DNA of 64,000 nucleotides from Heliomarina baculiformis (lineage in GTDB: Bacteria > Pseudomonadota > Alphaproteobacteria > Rhodobacterales > Rhodobacteraceae). Shown one piece after another: positions 54,108 through 63,934 of the stretch (its first letter is position 1; each line of letters begins with the position of its first letter). The notes beneath the pieces are model-generated. The model ran no database searches. It was given only the letters and a program-made list of their open reading frames with translations, and was not told the origin of the DNA. Both the position numbers and the translations under genes were made by a program. The DNA lies in assembly GCF_019966545.1 (NCBI RefSeq), contig NZ_JAIMIC010000003.1:485380-549379 (forward strand). The letters are read 5' to 3'.

Positions 54108-54254
54108 ATGAAGCAGAAAGACACCTTGCGGCGCACCCCCAGCGCCAAAATTGCGGCCCCGGCTCGCCCAACACGGGCCGGGACTTTGCTCTTGGCGATT
54201 GGACTGTCGATACCGGTCTTTCTGATCCTGACCGCTATCGACTGGCTGCTCTAG
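54108..54254 (+). CDS. 48-residue predicted membrane protein
   Basis: A short frame: a basic N-terminus ([25 protein letters not shown]) followed by one hydrophobic helix ([19 protein letters not shown]) and DWLL. The positive-inside rule places the N-terminus in the cytoplasm. It has normal codon use but no clear ribosome site. It starts 46 bases from the FemAB-like gene in divergent orientation. Its TAG stop and that of tyrS, on the other strand, share the same CTAG. I recall no named family. Confidence 0.6.
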   Translation: MKQKDTLRRTPSAKIAAPARPTRAGTLLLAIGLSIPVFLILTAIDWLL

Positions 54255-55504
54255 TCGTTGAGTTGCACCAGCGCATGGCGTTTGCGCCCGGCGCTGATCT
54301 TGACGGGCGAGGCGAGGGCGCTCGCGTCGAGCATCATTCCGGCATCCGTCAACGGAGCATCGTCCAGACGGGCGCCGTTCTCGGCGATCAGGCGCTTGGC
54401 TTCCTTGCCCGACTTGGCGAGACCGGAGCGGACGATCACCTGCACGATGGAAATACCATCACCGATTTCCGCGCGGGTCAGGCCAAGCGTCGGAAGATCA
54501 TCGCCGACGCCACCTTTTTCAAAGACTTCGCGGGCGGTGGCCTGAGCGGTCTGCGCTGCCTCGGCTCCGTGGCAAAGGGTCGTGACCTGATCCGCAAGGA
54601 TGATCTTTGCCTCGTTGATCTCGGATCCAGCCAGGGCCCCCAGTCTTTCGCACTCATCCACCGGCATTTCGGTGTAGAGCTTGAGGAAGCGCCCGACGTC
54701 CGCATCGGTTGTATTGCGCCAGAATTGCCAGAACTCGTAGGGGCTGAGCATATCGGCATTCAGCCACATCGCACCTCCTTGGCTCTTGCCCATCTTGCGC
54801 CCGTCCGACGTGGTCAGCAGCGGTGACGTCAGTCCATAGATTTCGTGATCGAGCACCCGGCGGGTGAGGTCGATGCCGTTCACGATATTGCCCCACTGGT
54901 CCGACCCGCCCATCTGCAGGATGCAACCATAGCGGCGGTTAAGCTCAAGAAAATCATAAGCTTGCAGGATCATGTAGTTGAATTCGAGGAAGGACAGCGA
55001 CTGTTCGCGATCCAGCCGCGATTTCACCGACTCAAAAGACAGCATACGGTTCACCGAGAAATGGCGACCGATATCGCGCAGGAACTCGAGATAGTTCAGA
55101 TCGTCGAGCCATTCGGCGTTGTTGAGCATGATGGCATCTGCCGAGCCTTCGCCATAGCTGAGGTACTTGGCAAAGACGTTTTTCATGCTGGCAATGTTGT
55201 CGTCGATCGCCTCGGGGGTGAGCAGGGGGCGTTCGTCCGAACGGAAAGACGGGTCGCCCACCTTAGTGGTGCCGCCGCCCATGAGGGTGATCGGCTTGTG
55301 CCCGGTCTTCTGGAACCAGCGCAGCATCATGATGTTGAGCAGATGCCCCACATGCAACGACTTGGCGGTCGCGTCATAACCGATATAGGCAGGCTGACCA
55401 GGCACCATCAAAGCCTCGTCGAGACCCTGATAATCGGTGCAATCGGCGAGATAGCCACGTTCCATCATGATGGCGATGAAATCCGATTTGGGGTGGTAGG
55501 TCAT
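54251..55504 (-). CDS. tyrS: tyrosyl-tRNA synthetase
   Basis: A 417-residue class I synthetase. HVGH within [16 protein letters not shown] is the HIGH motif and KMGKS takes the place of KMSKS. The substrate-recognition segment [12 protein letters not shown] is intact. The C-terminal S4 domain ([18 protein letters not shown]) binds the tRNA. The start has a GGAGGC upstream. It is divergent from anmK over about 60 bases. Confidence 0.96.
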   Translation of the reverse strand: MTYHPKSDFIAIMMERGYLADCTDYQGLDEALMVPGQPAYIGYDATAKSLHVGHLLNIMMLRWFQKTGHKPITLMGGGTTKVGDPSFRSDERPLLTPEAIDDNIASMKNVFAKYLSYGEGSADAIMLNNAEWLDDLNYLEFLRDIGRHFSVNRMLSFESVKSRLDREQSLSFLEFNYMILQAYDFLELNRRYGCILQMGGSDQWGNIVNGIDLTRRVLDHEIYGLTSPLLTTSDGRKMGKSQGGAMWLNADMLSPYEFWQFWRNTTDADVGRFLKLYTEMPVDECERLGALAGSEINEAKIILADQVTTLCHGAEAAQTAQATAREVFEKGGVGDDLPTLGLTRAEIGDGISIVQVIVRSGLAKSGKEAKRLIAENGARLDDAPLTDAGMMLDASALASPVKISAGRKRHALVQLND

Positions 55505-55567
55505 GTCTTGCCTCCGGTTTCAATTCAGGGTGAGTGTATAGGGGGCTGGGCAGTGAAGGAAAAGGCC

Positions 55568-56677
55568 ATGAATTCGGCCATTCGGCAGGGCGGCGTGCTT
55601 CGGGCGCTGGGGGCGATGAGCGGCACATCGCTAGACGGTGTGGATGCGGCAATAGTAGAGACAGACGGGCATCGGATCACCGGTTTCGGAGAGCATGGGT
55701 ATCGCGGCTATTCGAGCGATGAACGCAGGATTTTGCGGGCCGGGCTGGGTGTCTGGACCGGTGAGCCAGTGGAGCTTGCCGGTGACGTGGTTGATGTCGC
55801 GCATTACGAATTGCTGAGCGGTTTTAAGGACGTGGACATCGTCGGGTTTCATGGCCAGACGCTTGCCCATGAGCCGCGCGGACGGGGAACTTTGCAGGTG
55901 GGGGACGGCGCCGGTCTTGCGGAGGCGCTGAACCGACCCGTTGTCTGGGACTTTCGCAGTGATGATGTGCGGATGGGCGGCGAAGGCGCCCCGCTTGCGC
56001 CGTTTTTTCATTTTGCCTGTGCCAAGTGGATCGGCGCAAAGGAGCCTTTGTGTTTCCTGAACCTTGGCGGGGTTGGAAACCTCACCTATGTCGATCCGGG
56101 TTTCGTCCGGCCGGAGGAGGTCGGGGCGCTCTTGGCCTTTGATACGGGGCCAGCGAATGCGCCCGTCAACGACTTGCTGCAGGCCCGCCTCGGGCTTGAG
56201 ATGGACCGGGACGGCGAGATCGCCCGCGGAGGGGACGTGGAAGAGGGTGCTTTGGAATTGTTCCTGGCCGAGCCGTATTTCGCCCGTATGCCTCCAAAAT
56301 CGCTGGATCGGAACGATTTCGCCGAGATGATCAAGCTGGTTGGTGAGCTGGGAGATTCGGATGCCGCGGCAACCCTGACCGGCATGGCGGCTGCAGCCGT
56401 GGTTCAGGGCCTTGAACACTGCCCACGTCCGCCTGCGCGTGTCCTTGTCACGGGGGGAGGGCGGCTTAATCCGGTGCTTATGGAAATGCTGCGGGTCGGG
56501 CTCGACTGTCCGGTGGACCCAGTCGAGGAGGTGGGCTTAGATGGCGACATGCTTGAGGCGCAGGCTTTTGCCTATCTCGCGGTGCGTGTCGCAAGGGGCT
56601 TGCCGACATCCTGCCCCGGAACCACAGGCGTGCGGGCACTGGTCGGGGGCGGCGTCGTATCTTTTCCGGGCGCATAG
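55568..56677 (+). CDS. anmK: anhydro-N-acetylmuramic acid kinase
   Basis: A 369-residue sugar kinase that opens and phosphorylates 1,6-anhydro-MurNAc in wall recycling, downstream of the NagZ reaction encoded at 40.5 kb. The motifs [18 protein letters not shown] and [18 protein letters not shown] are family signatures, and TGGGRLNP is in the C-terminal half. The start at 55568 has GAAGGA seven bases upstream; an in-frame GTG at 55553 is possible. It faces tyrS divergently, an arrangement common in alphaproteobacteria. Confidence 0.94.
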   Translation: MNSAIRQGGVLRALGAMSGTSLDGVDAAIVETDGHRITGFGEHGYRGYSSDERRILRAGLGVWTGEPVELAGDVVDVAHYELLSGFKDVDIVGFHGQTLAHEPRGRGTLQVGDGAGLAEALNRPVVWDFRSDDVRMGGEGAPLAPFFHFACAKWIGAKEPLCFLNLGGVGNLTYVDPGFVRPEEVGALLAFDTGPANAPVNDLLQARLGLEMDRDGEIARGGDVEEGALELFLAEPYFARMPPKSLDRNDFAEMIKLVGELGDSDAAATLTGMAAAAVVQGLEHCPRPPARVLVTGGGRLNPVLMEMLRVGLDCPVDPVEEVGLDGDMLEAQAFAYLAVRVARGLPTSCPGTTGVRALVGGGVVSFPGA

Positions 56678-56799
56678 GTCGAAGGAGTCTTTTGCTCAGG
56701 CGTTGGACACCCATATTGGCGTGACATAACCACCCTTTAGGCGGGCAGGTCGCGTCGCTCTTTGGATATTTTTTGACCCAAAGAAGAGGGATGCGGCGT

Positions 56800-57219
56800 C
56801 TAACTGCGGGGAATATCCAATTCGGGTTCGGCGAGCGTGAAGCCGGCAAAGTCGAAGCCGGGGCTGACCGTACAGCTGACGAGCGTGAAATCGCCGGTGC
56901 TGCGTGCGGCCTGCCAATGATGTTCCGGCACTATCAGCTGTGGCTCGCCCTCGCTTAGATCGGGGGTCAGGAGGTGGTCGATCGCCGGGCCGGTTTGCTT
57001 TTCGGCGATAGAAAGGACCAATGGCGCACCTGAATGATAGAGCCAGATCTCGGTGGCATCCACCTTGTGCCAGTGGCTAGCCTCGCCTGATTTGAGCAGG
57101 AAATAGATGCAGGTACCGGTTGGCCTTCCGTCATTACCGGCGATCCAGGTCTGGCGATAATGTCCGCCTTCGGGATGGGGCGAGAGGTTCAGTCGGGTGA
57201 TGATCTGATCAGCTGTCAT
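56800..57219 (-). CDS. DUF985 cupin-like protein
   Basis: A 139-residue single-domain cupin of the DUF985 family. LNLSPHPEGGHYRQTW, SHWHKVDATEIWLYHSGAPL and PEHHWQAARS with the aromatic turns are typical; histidines in SHWHK could hold a metal. The function is unknown. The start at 57219 (MTADQIITRL) is chosen for family length. It is divergent from selO. Confidence 0.87.
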   Translation of the reverse strand: MTADQIITRLNLSPHPEGGHYRQTWIAGNDGRPTGTCIYFLLKSGEASHWHKVDATEIWLYHSGAPLVLSIAEKQTGPAIDHLLTPDLSEGEPQLIVPEHHWQAARSTGDFTLVSCTVSPGFDFAGFTLAEPELDIPRS

Positions 57220-57289
57220 GGCGCAAGGATAGGGGCTGGTTTGGCGGTGCGCTATGGTATTCTTGCGCGATGCACTTATGTTTGCGGGC

Positions 57290-58708
57290 ATGAGCATGCA
57301 GATATCTTTCGACAACAGTTTCGCTCGCCTGACAGGCGGTTTCTACGCGCGGCAGGATCCCGTGCCGGTGCGGGAACCGAAGCTGGTGGCTTACAACAGT
57401 GACTTGGCGCGGGTTCTGGGGCTTCCGGAAAAGGAGCTGCCGGAATTCGCGGAGATTTTTGCCGGAAACCGGGTGCCGGACGGCGCGGAACCTTTGGCCC
57501 AGCTCTATTCCGGTCATCAATTCGGGCAGTATAACCCTCAGCTTGGCGATGGCCGCGCGATACTGCTGGGCGAAGTTGTCGGTGAAGATGGCATACGACG
57601 GGATATCCAACTTAAAGGGGCGGGTCGCACCGCGTTCAGTCGCATGGGCGACGGCAGGGCATGGCTTGGTCCGGTTCTGCGCGAATACGTGGTTTCCGAA
57701 GCGATGCACGCCCTTGGCATTCCGACGACACGGGCCTTGGCCGCAGTTGAGACCGGAGAGGTTGTTCTGCGCGACGGGATGCTGCCAGGCGCGGTTCTGA
57801 CCCGGGTTGCCAAGAGCCATCTGCGTGTCGGAAGCTTTCAGGTTTATGCTGCGCGCGGAGAGACAGAGAACCTCAAGACGCTTACGCAATATGCGATTGA
57901 CCGGCATTATCCCGAAGCGGAAGGACCCATGGGGCTGTTGCGTGCGGTGCGCGATGCGCAGGCGCGGCTTATCCCGGCCTGGATGGCCGTGGGTTTCATC
58001 CATGGGGTGATGAACACGGATAATGCGTCGATCGCCGGGGAAACCATCGACTATGGCCCGTGCGCCTTTATGGACGTGTACCATCCGAATACGGTTTTCA
58101 GTTCCATCGACCAGATGGGGCGCTATGCCTATGCGAACCAGCCCGATATCGCGGTCTGGAACCTTGCCCAGCTTGCAACGGCCCTGATCCAGCAGATGGA
58201 GGATCGCGAGGCGGCGGTGGAAGAGGCGACCGAAATTGTTCACGCCATGCCGGAATTGATGCGACAGGAATGGCTGCGGCGGTTTGCAGCCAAGCTGGGC
58301 ATCAGCGATGTTCGCGAGGAAGATGCTGCGCTGGTCGCGGATCTGTTGACCCGGATGGCGCATCAGCAGGCGGATTTCACCAATACCTTCCGTTCGCTTG
58401 GAACAGACAAGGCGCGTGACCAGTTCACCGACCCGGGTGCTTTCGATCAGTGGGCCGACGGGTGGAAGGCGCGGTTGGAGTGTGAGCCGGACCCCGAGGC
58501 GCTTATGCGCGCGTCCAATCCTGCCTTTATTCCCCGTAACCACCGTGTTGAGCAGATGATCGAGGCGGCTGTGAAAGGCGATTACGCGCCGTTTCACCGG
58601 CTGAACTCGGTGCTGTCTAATCCGTATGAGGATCAACCCGATCATGCGGATCTGCGCCGTGTGCCGACGCCCGAGGAGGTCGTTCCCGCGACCTTCTGCG
58701 GGACCTAG
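57290..58708 (+). CDS. selO: protein adenylyltransferase SelO (YdiU)
   Basis: A 472-residue pseudokinase-fold protein of the SelO/YdiU/UPF0061 family, which transfers AMP to protein side chains in response to redox state. The N-terminal [22 protein letters not shown], then [26 protein letters not shown], and the [28 protein letters not shown] active-site region are intact. The C-terminus ends FCGT, with a cysteine where eukaryotic homologues carry selenocysteine. The ATG at 57290 or 57296 fits. The stop shares CTAG with the convergent EamA gene. Confidence 0.93.
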   Translation: MSMQISFDNSFARLTGGFYARQDPVPVREPKLVAYNSDLARVLGLPEKELPEFAEIFAGNRVPDGAEPLAQLYSGHQFGQYNPQLGDGRAILLGEVVGEDGIRRDIQLKGAGRTAFSRMGDGRAWLGPVLREYVVSEAMHALGIPTTRALAAVETGEVVLRDGMLPGAVLTRVAKSHLRVGSFQVYAARGETENLKTLTQYAIDRHYPEAEGPMGLLRAVRDAQARLIPAWMAVGFIHGVMNTDNASIAGETIDYGPCAFMDVYHPNTVFSSIDQMGRYAYANQPDIAVWNLAQLATALIQQMEDREAAVEEATEIVHAMPELMRQEWLRRFAAKLGISDVREEDAALVADLLTRMAHQQADFTNTFRSLGTDKARDQFTDPGAFDQWADGWKARLECEPDPEALMRASNPAFIPRNHRVEQMIEAAVKGDYAPFHRLNSVLSNPYEDQPDHADLRRVPTPEEVVPATFCGT

Positions 58709-59580
58709 CGGCGGTTAATCAGGAATATCCCTGCGGCAACAAGGACGAGTGCGACGAACACGGCTGGCCCGATCCTTTCGCCAAGGATGAGCCATCCGAA
58801 GAGCACCGCGAGAACCGGCGACAGGAAACTGAAAGAGGCGACGGCACTGGCGCGATAGATGGTGAGCAACCAGAACCACACAAGGAAGCCAAGGCTTGCC
58901 ACGCAGATCGCCTGAAATGCCAGACCGGCCCAGTGGATGGGCTGGGGATCGCGCAGGAATTCTCCATAGAACGGTGCGGCCAGCAGCAGGATCGGCGCGG
59001 ATATAGCCACCTGAAACAGCAATTGCGTGGCCGGCGGAACATGTACCAGCGGGGTCATGCGCACGACAAGCGGTATACTGGCCCAGATAAAGGACGCCAT
59101 AAGTGCCAGAATATCTCCGAGGAGTGACGCCTGACCGTTGGAGCGGTCGGAGAGCGCCAGAACGACACCGGTGACTGCGAGGGCCATGCCGAGAATGCGA
59201 AGACCGCTTAGCTTTTCGCCGGGAAGGGCGAAATGGCTCACGAGGGCCAGCCAGACCGGCATTGTGTAGAAGATGATCGACGAGCGCGAAACGGTGGTAT
59301 GATCGAGGGCGGTGAACAAGCAGAGGAATTCAAGCGCGAATAACCCGCCAGAGATGATACCCCAGGTCCAGGCTGAGCGCGGGATGTGTAGCGAGGTGCC
59401 GCGCCATTTCATCCAGATCAAGAGCACAATCGCCGCGCCGACCGAGCGCAGCCCTGCCTGGAAAGCAGGGGCAAAACCTCCGCCGGTGATCTTGATGACG
59501 ACCTGGTTGAATGCGAGGAGTGTCGCGAACCCGATCAGGGCCGCTGCCCCGAATCCGTCAATGGCACGCTTTTCTTCCAT
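58705..59580 (-). CDS. EamA/DMT-family transporter
   Basis: A 291-residue membrane protein with ten hydrophobic segments in two EamA repeats. [15 protein letters not shown] and [28 protein letters not shown] in the first half, and [26 protein letters not shown] in the second, are typical. The start at 59580 ([11 protein letters not shown]) lacks a clear ribosome site. It lies downstream of the helicase gene on the same strand, beyond a hairpin at 59686-59718. The substrate is unknown. Confidence 0.82.
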   Translation of the reverse strand: MEEKRAIDGFGAAALIGFATLLAFNQVVIKITGGGFAPAFQAGLRSVGAAIVLLIWMKWRGTSLHIPRSAWTWGIISGGLFALEFLCLFTALDHTTVSRSSIIFYTMPVWLALVSHFALPGEKLSGLRILGMALAVTGVVLALSDRSNGQASLLGDILALMASFIWASIPLVVRMTPLVHVPPATQLLFQVAISAPILLLAAPFYGEFLRDPQPIHWAGLAFQAICVASLGFLVWFWLLTIYRASAVASFSFLSPVLAVLFGWLILGERIGPAVFVALVLVAAGIFLINRR

Positions 59581-59685
59581 GCGGCCAAAGGAGCCGTAGC
59601 CCCGAACCAAGTCAAGCGCCGAATGTCTGGGGCTTGGGTCTACCGGGGTTGGTGGGATTCTCGTTGTGAACCAAGGGAGTGGCGA

Positions 59686-59718
59686 CTCTGACTGGCAGGG
59701 AACTTTTGCCAATCAGAG
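59686..59718 (-). other. 12-bp hairpin downstream of the helicase
   Basis: CTCTGACTGGCA and TGCCAATCAGAG form a 12-bp stem (one G-U pair in minus-strand RNA) with a nine-base loop, 45 bases after the helicase stop. No T-run follows on the minus strand, so it may be a transcript-end structure or operator. Confidence 0.45.
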
Positions 59719-59762
59719 AGAGCACCTTGCCGACGTGTCTCTACGTCGCCAAGATTGATGGT

Positions 59763-61061
59763 TCAGGCTGCGGCGCGGTTGTTGCTGGCGGGCCGACGGC
59801 GACGGCGCGACTGGCTTTTGCCGGGGGCGTTACCCCCTCCGCCATTGCCGCCGCCATTATTGCCACTGCCACCGCTGCGACGACGCTGACCACGGCCTTT
59901 GCCCTTGGGCTTATCCGGCGCTTCCATGGGCGACCAGGGACGACCCGAAGCGACGGGGATGCTGATCCCCATGGTTTTCTGGATCGCCTTCAATTCGTCC
60001 ATCTCATCCGGTGCGCAGAATGCAACGGCGGCACCGTCTTTGCCCGCGCGCGCGGTGCGTCCGATCCGGTGCACGTAGTTGTCCGGTACGTTGGGAAGGT
60101 CGTAGTTGTAGACGTGTTTGACGTCCGGGATATCCAGACCGCGGGCGGCAACGTCTGTCGCGACCAGAACCCGGACATCACCGGATTTGAAAGCCGCGAT
60201 GGCCCGGTCGCGCTGACCCTGACTCTTGTTGCCGTGGATCGACATGGCGGCAAAGCCACGTTTTTCCAGCGTTTTCATCAGCTTTTCCGACCCATGCTTC
60301 GTGCGCCCGAATACGAGGGCGCGTTCCTCGCGATGCTTGTCGAGCAGTTCGATCAGCAGGTTGGTCTTTTCCGCTTTGGCGATAAAATGCACTTCTTGCG
60401 TGACCTTGTCGGCGGCCTTGCCCGGGGGGGTGACTTCGACCCGGATCGGGCTTTTCAGATAGCTCTGCGCCAATTCGTTCATCTGCTTGGGCATGGTGGC
60501 CGAAAACAGCATGGTCTGACGTTCTTCGGGCAGCAGCGCCGCGATCTTGCGCAGGGCATGGATAAAGCCGAGGTCAAGCATCTGGTCCGCTTCGTCCAGA
60601 ACGAGGAAGGTGCAGGTCTGCAGCTCGACAGCGCGGCGGTCGAGTAGGTCGAGCAGACGGCCCGGCGTCGCCACCAAGAGGTCGGTGCCGCGTTCAAGGC
60701 GCTTCATCTGCGCATTTATCGACTGGCCGCCGACGACAACGCCAACTTTCAGAGGCGTATTTTCGGTCAGACCGCGCAGGTGTGTGGCGATCTGGGTAGC
60801 CAGTTCGCGAGTCGGTGCGAGGACGAGACCACGCACGGTGTATTTCTCCGGCTTCTTGCCGAATTCCAGCATCTGTTTGACGATGGGCACGCCAAAGGCG
60901 GCGGTTTTGCCGGTGCCGGTCTGGGCCAGACCAAGAACATCGCGCCCGTTCAGGGCGTGGGGGATGGCCTGTTTCTGGATCGGGGTCGGCTCGGTGATGC
61001 CCATCTCTGCAAGGCGGGCAACCAGCTTGGCCGGCAGATCCATCATATCAAAATCGCTCAA
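59763..61061 (-). CDS. DEAD-box ATP-dependent RNA helicase
   Basis: A 432-residue DEAD-box helicase. The Q motif (GITEPTPIQKQAIP), motif I AQTGTGKT, motif II VLDEADQML, motif III FSATMP and motif VI HRIGRTARAGK are in order. The C-terminus (from about 390) is glycine-, asparagine- and arginine-rich, ending RRRRRPASNNRAAA, and probably binds RNA. The start is a TTG at 61061 (MSDFDMMDLP), with AAGGA seven bases upstream; the longer frame is non-conserved arginine-rich sequence. It is divergent from fur/mur. Confidence 0.92.
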   Translation of the reverse strand: MSDFDMMDLPAKLVARLAEMGITEPTPIQKQAIPHALNGRDVLGLAQTGTGKTAAFGVPIVKQMLEFGKKPEKYTVRGLVLAPTRELATQIATHLRGLTENTPLKVGVVVGGQSINAQMKRLERGTDLLVATPGRLLDLLDRRAVELQTCTFLVLDEADQMLDLGFIHALRKIAALLPEERQTMLFSATMPKQMNELAQSYLKSPIRVEVTPPGKAADKVTQEVHFIAKAEKTNLLIELLDKHREERALVFGRTKHGSEKLMKTLEKRGFAAMSIHGNKSQGQRDRAIAAFKSGDVRVLVATDVAARGLDIPDVKHVYNYDLPNVPDNYVHRIGRTARAGKDGAAVAFCAPDEMDELKAIQKTMGISIPVASGRPWSPMEAPDKPKGKGRGQRRRSGGSGNNGGGNGGGGNAPGKSQSRRRRRPASNNRAAA

Positions 61062-61424
61062 GTCATATCCTTTCGGTACGACGACGCCCTTGCGCCACAC
61101 GCACCTGTTTCGCCACCGTACAGGTGGCCGTTGGGGACGCCTTTCCTCGGGCCGCCGGGCAGAATGCCGCAGACAGGCCGGATTGGCGCTTTGGCCCCAC
61201 GCGTGATTTTGGGAACACGGTTTAATCGCTGTCTTGGTCAGAGGCCCATTCAGGGCAGCAGGGGCATATGGCCCATGCGTCTGCTCACGCGGCAGAAGAC
61301 GGCGGTTGAAGCGCAAATGGACCTTCGCTCCCTTAAAGTCAACCTTTGCAGAGGCAGAAAACCCGGTGGATCGAAACCGTTGCATTGGGTACACCATAGT
61401 TCAGGACAGAAGACGGGAACTGCC
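61062..61424. other. 363-base divergent region between helicase and fur/mur
   Basis: No gene is supported here. It must hold both promoters. On the helicase side it contains CACCTG...CAGGTG (61102-61126), a possible leader hairpin. Short frames on the plus strand lack ribosome sites. Confidence 0.45.
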
Positions 61425-61838
61425 ATGACGCAGACAATCATCGACCGTTGCGAGGCCAAGGGCCTTCGTATAACGGGCCAGCGCCGCGTGATTGCCCAGG
61501 TGCTGGAGGACAGCAGCGATCACCCCGATGTCGAAGAACTTTACGCGCGGGCCAGTGCGGTCGACAGCGGCATATCGCTGGCAACGGTCTATCGTACGGT
61601 CAAGTTGTTCGAGGAATCCGGCATTCTGGAGCGTCTGGAATTTGGCGATGGCCGCGCCCGCTACGAGGACGCGACACGCGAACACCACGACCATCTTATC
61701 GACGTTCAGACCGGTGACGTGATCGAATTCGTCGACCCCGAAATCGAAGCCCTGCAGGAAAAAATCGCCGCCAAACTTGGCTATGATCTGCGCGGGCATC
61801 GGCTTGAATTGTACGGGGTGCGTCGCAAGAAATCCTGA
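61425..61838 (+). CDS. fur: Fur-family regulator, Fur/Mur type
   Basis: A 137-residue Fur-family repressor. The winged-helix part includes LRITGQRRVIAQVLEDSSDHPDVEELYARA and SLATVYRTVKLFEESGI, and the dimer part EHHDHLIDVQTGDVIEFVDPEIEALQ. There are no CxxC pairs for structural zinc, as in rhizobial Mur and the roseobacter Fur/Mur proteins. It most closely resembles Mur, which senses manganese (and iron) and controls its uptake. Which metal it answers to cannot be read from sequence. The ATG at 61425 is followed by the family start. Confidence 0.9.
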   Translation: MTQTIIDRCEAKGLRITGQRRVIAQVLEDSSDHPDVEELYARASAVDSGISLATVYRTVKLFEESGILERLEFGDGRARYEDATREHHDHLIDVQTGDVIEFVDPEIEALQEKIAAKLGYDLRGHRLELYGVRRKKS

Positions 61839-61849
61839 TCCCGATCCGC

Positions 61850-62887
61850 CTAGGGTTGCCGCCCAAGCATTAGCGGGATCAGTCCGATCAGGATGACCAA
61901 CCGCATGATATGACAGGCCGCGACAAAACCCGGATCCGCCTTGAGTACGGCGCCCAATGCGATCATGGTTTCAAGCCCGCCGGGCGCGAAAGCAACCAAC
62001 ACATGGGCGACCGGCATACCCAGCATGTACGCGACCGGAGCGGCGGTCAGCACGGCCACGATGGCCGCGATCACCGTTATCGTCACCCCGGCTAGAAGAG
62101 CGCCTTTAGCGTCCGCGCGCGTCATCCCGGAAAACCGTGTACCAATCACCGTGCCAAGCGTCATGAAAGCCGGGGTCAAAATCCAGGACGGCACACCCCC
62201 GTCGATCTGCGCGGTCACATGGGTAAGACCGGAGACAGCCATGCATCCCATCAAGAGCGGGGCAGGCACCTTCAGCCTTTGGAAAACCAGCCCGACGGCT
62301 ACGCCCCCCGCTGATAGTACCACAAGTTCCCATAGCATCATAGGCGGCCCTCCCATCGCGCCGATATTGCGCAGGGGGTATCCCATCGCCTGCGCCACGA
62401 AGGGAACTATGAGCGTCAGCGCAAGCAGTCGCGTGCTTTGTGCAAGAGCGATTTTGCCGATATCCGTGCCGGTCGTTTCGGCAAGGCTCATCACGAAGCT
62501 CAGGTGACCGGGCGCGGCGGCGAGCACAGCGGACCGGTGATCGAATCCAAAGATGCGGGTAAGTGTTATTCGTGAGATCAACATCGTAGCGAAAAGCCCG
62601 GCCGCCAGTGTCACAAAGGCCAAGGGCCAGTGGAGAATCGCGGCGCTTGCGTTGGGGTCGAACCCGGCTCCGATACCGACACCAAGCAGCACGAAACAGA
62701 CGTTGCGGATACGATCGTCGACATGAACGCGGACGCCGGCAATGCCGACAATACTCACCAGCAGCGCGGGCCCGACGATGATCGGCGCGGGCATGGAAAG
62801 CAACCATGCCAGACCCGCCCCGATGGCGCCGATACCCAGCGAAAAAAGAGACACCCGTAACGGCGGCGGAACTGAATTTGGCTGCAT
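61850..62887 (-). CDS. AbrB-type membrane protein (AbrB/AmoA-like)
   Basis: A 345-residue membrane protein of the AbrB duplication family (COG3180), with ten or more helices in two similar halves: FVLLGVGIGAGF and RSAVLAAAPGHLSFVMSLAETTG in the first, AFMTLGTVIGTRFSGMTR and HVLVAFAPGGLETMIALGAVL in the second. Despite the name it has no DNA-binding domain. The function is unknown; transport is likely. Its stop is 11 bases from that of fur/mur, convergent. The start ATG at 62887 lacks a clear ribosome site; a TTG at 62923 is a less likely alternative. Confidence 0.83.
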   Translation of the reverse strand: MQPNSVPPPLRVSLFSLGIGAIGAGLAWLLSMPAPIIVGPALLVSIVGIAGVRVHVDDRIRNVCFVLLGVGIGAGFDPNASAAILHWPLAFVTLAAGLFATMLISRITLTRIFGFDHRSAVLAAAPGHLSFVMSLAETTGTDIGKIALAQSTRLLALTLIVPFVAQAMGYPLRNIGAMGGPPMMLWELVVLSAGGVAVGLVFQRLKVPAPLLMGCMAVSGLTHVTAQIDGGVPSWILTPAFMTLGTVIGTRFSGMTRADAKGALLAGVTITVIAAIVAVLTAAPVAYMLGMPVAHVLVAFAPGGLETMIALGAVLKADPGFVAACHIMRLVILIGLIPLMLGRQP

Positions 62888-62995
62888 GATCCGGGCTTTA
62901 CCACCCGGTATAGCGGCCTGCAATTCAAAGCGCTTGCAAGGTGTCCGGCTTTCGTGCAGGGCGATGAAGGAACTGGCACAGAGAAGGTAGAGATC

Positions 62996-63865
62996 ATGGA
63001 CAATCTGCGTGGAGCGGTGCTCATGACGGTTGCCATGTTCCTGTTCGCGCTTGAAGACATGTTCATCAAACTCATGGCTGGCGCGATGCCGACCTGGCAG
63101 ATCGTCCTGTCGCTTGGGCTGGGCGGATCGGCGATCTACGCGGTGCTGATCCTTTTGCGCGGTCAGTCCCTGTTCACGCGCGGATACCTTTCTTTTCCGG
63201 TGTTCATGCGGTGCCTCGGCGAACTGATCGGCACCACCGGGTTCGTCACGGCGCTTGCCTATACACCGATCTCTTCGGCCTCGGCGATCCTGCAGGCGAC
63301 ACCGCTTGCGGTGACGCTGGCCGCGGCAGTCTTTATGCGGGAACCCGTCGGTTGGCGGCGATGGAGCGCGATTTTCATTGGTTTCCTCGGTGTCCTGCTG
63401 GTTGTGCGACCGGGCATGGAAGGGTTTAACGCGCTGTCGCTATTTGCCGTGATCGGTGTGATTGGTCTTGCGCTGCGGGACATTTCGACAAGGGGCGTTC
63501 ATGGTCAGGTTTCCACCTACCAGCTCAGTTTTCTGGCCTTTCTGACGTTGATCCCGACATCTCTGATACTTGGTTTTGTCACGCAAGATACGCCTGTGGT
63601 GCCGGACAAGATGCTTTGGGCTCTGATCGTCGGTTCAATCGTGTTCGCGGCGCTGTCTTATTACGCGATCGTGGCGGCAATGCGGATCGGTGAGGTGTCC
63701 TTTGTGACGCCATTTCGCTACTCGCGAATGCTATTCGCGCTTCTCGTCGGTTTCTTTGTGTTCGGCGAACGTCCTGACGGGCTGATGCTTTTGGGGGCGG
63801 CGATCATCGTAGCATCGGGCATCTATACTGTTCTTCGCGAACGCAAATTGCGCATTCGGGCGTGA
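62996..63865 (+). CDS. EamA/DMT-family transporter
   Basis: A 289-residue membrane protein with ten hydrophobic segments in two EamA halves; the first has GELIGTTGFVTALAYTPISSASAILQATPLAVTLAAAVFMRE, the second SFVTPFRYSRMLFALLVGFFVFGERPD. The start at 62996 (MDNLRGAVL) has GAGAAGG nine bases upstream. It is divergent from the AbrB-like gene and lies 69 bases before eno. It is the third EamA protein in this window. Substrate unknown. Confidence 0.83.
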   Translation: MDNLRGAVLMTVAMFLFALEDMFIKLMAGAMPTWQIVLSLGLGGSAIYAVLILLRGQSLFTRGYLSFPVFMRCLGELIGTTGFVTALAYTPISSASAILQATPLAVTLAAAVFMREPVGWRRWSAIFIGFLGVLLVVRPGMEGFNALSLFAVIGVIGLALRDISTRGVHGQVSTYQLSFLAFLTLIPTSLILGFVTQDTPVVPDKMLWALIVGSIVFAALSYYAIVAAMRIGEVSFVTPFRYSRMLFALLVGFFVFGERPDGLMLLGAAIIVASGIYTVLRERKLRIRA

Positions 63866-63934
63866 CGGGTCTTTTCCTGCGGGCCAGCGCCCGGTAAGAC
63901 GCAGTAAAGTTTTTCAGACAGGGTTAGATTTGCC

